This document shows, in pieces, positions 31,124 to 31,328 of a stretch of DNA of 31,328 bases. The stretch is from DRQF01 sp964559135. GTDB taxonomy: Bacteria; Planctomycetota; GCA-002687715; DRQF01. Below the pieces are notes generated by a model, which had not been told where the DNA came from, did not search any database, and was given only the letters and a program-made list of their open reading frames with translations. Made by a program: the position numbers and the translations under genes. The stretch covers positions 1-31,328 of the forward strand of contig CAZLGG010000042.1 of NCBI GenBank assembly GCA_964559135.1, read 5' to 3'. Position 1 is the first letter of the stretch. The number at the start of each line of letters is the position of its first letter.

Positions 31124-31328
31124 GATGCCGCTGTAGGCGGGCCCAAGACCATGGGGGTGGGATTCCGAAACGGGCCTCACTGGGCTAGGTGCTCCGGACA
31201 TGTCGGACGACTCCGCCGGCTTCAAAGCCAAGATGATCGCCGGTATGGCGCGCCTTGGACGACGGGGCCCCTGGCGGGTGTGCCCTTCCCGGTGACCTTC
31301 GGCTTGCAAGGCCTCATCGTGGAAGACG
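31124..31328. other. Right-edge stretch without an assignable gene
   Basis: 205 bp. A short + frame from ATG 31199 codes for about 32 residues and a reverse frame is open from 31309 to 31076, but neither resembles a known family and neither has an SD. A gene entering from the right edge cannot be excluded. Confidence 0.4.

Noticed and set aside
31076..31309. 77-codon reverse frame at the right edge
   Set aside because: Overlaps the 3' end of the DUF2442 gene, has no SD and no family resemblance.

Overview
The window is high-GC DNA from a Gram-negative (diderm) bacterium: it encodes a TolC/HlyD/RND tripartite efflux pump, several lipobox-bearing lipoproteins and many proteins with Sec signal peptides. 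The mix of large secreted orphan proteins, a GYF_2 (DUF4339) protein, a BNR/GH88-105 hydrolase, a membrane-anchored protein of a type I associate with planctomycetes, and dispersed 'cacggaggcacggag' repeats suggests Planctomycetota or a nearby lineage. This is inference; no rRNA or other decisive marker is present. No tRNA, rRNA, CRISPR array, IS element or prophage was seen.

Layout. 1-2118 (-): the N-terminal 706 codons of a secreted BNR-repeat plus GH88/105 hydrolase that runs off the left edge. 2272-4948: divergent cysK (-) and purF (+). 5003-11349 (+): a Czc-type heavy-metal efflux operon (small Cys-rich exported protein, outer-membrane factor, adaptor, RND pump). 11411-14308: a lower-GC island with a 705-aa secreted orphan protein, an uncertain 222-aa ORF and two copies of a dispersed repeat. 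14323-18687 (+): a lipoprotein M2 (ACE-like) peptidase, a Prc/Tsp-type processing protease and a DsrE/YedF-like protein, closed by a perfect hairpin terminator. 18728-21780: the AmmeMemoRadiSam set, with amrS (-) divergent from an amrB-amrA fusion (+), then a universal stress protein. 21787-22767 (-): a membrane-anchored small protein and an exported peroxiredoxin whose peroxidatic Cys codon is TGA. 22914-25373 (+): three overlapping genes (GYF_2 membrane protein, single-span protein, zinc-ribbon CPBP protease). 25513-25719: rpsU with a TTG start. 25755-29152: secreted alpha/beta hydrolase (-), HDOD protein (+), enoyl-CoA hydratase/isomerase (-). 29278-31123 (+): an orphan D12-class adenine methylase, a palindromic repeat, and a DUF4160/DUF2442 pair whose first gene has an amber codon.

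The strongest discovery is the peroxiredoxin at 22344-21787. The universal motif PxxxTxxC reads PxxxTxxU. The frame stays open for 109 codons past the TGA and ends at TAG, and a two-tier hairpin (7-bp stem, GGGAC loop) starts just downstream, as expected of a bacterial SECIS. Gene callers would split or truncate this gene. A DsrE protein resembling the C-terminal half of the selenium-metabolism protein YedF lies about 3.5 kb away, with the AmmeMemoRadiSam genes between them, so the block 18337-22767 may be a redox/selenium neighbourhood. That link is inference.
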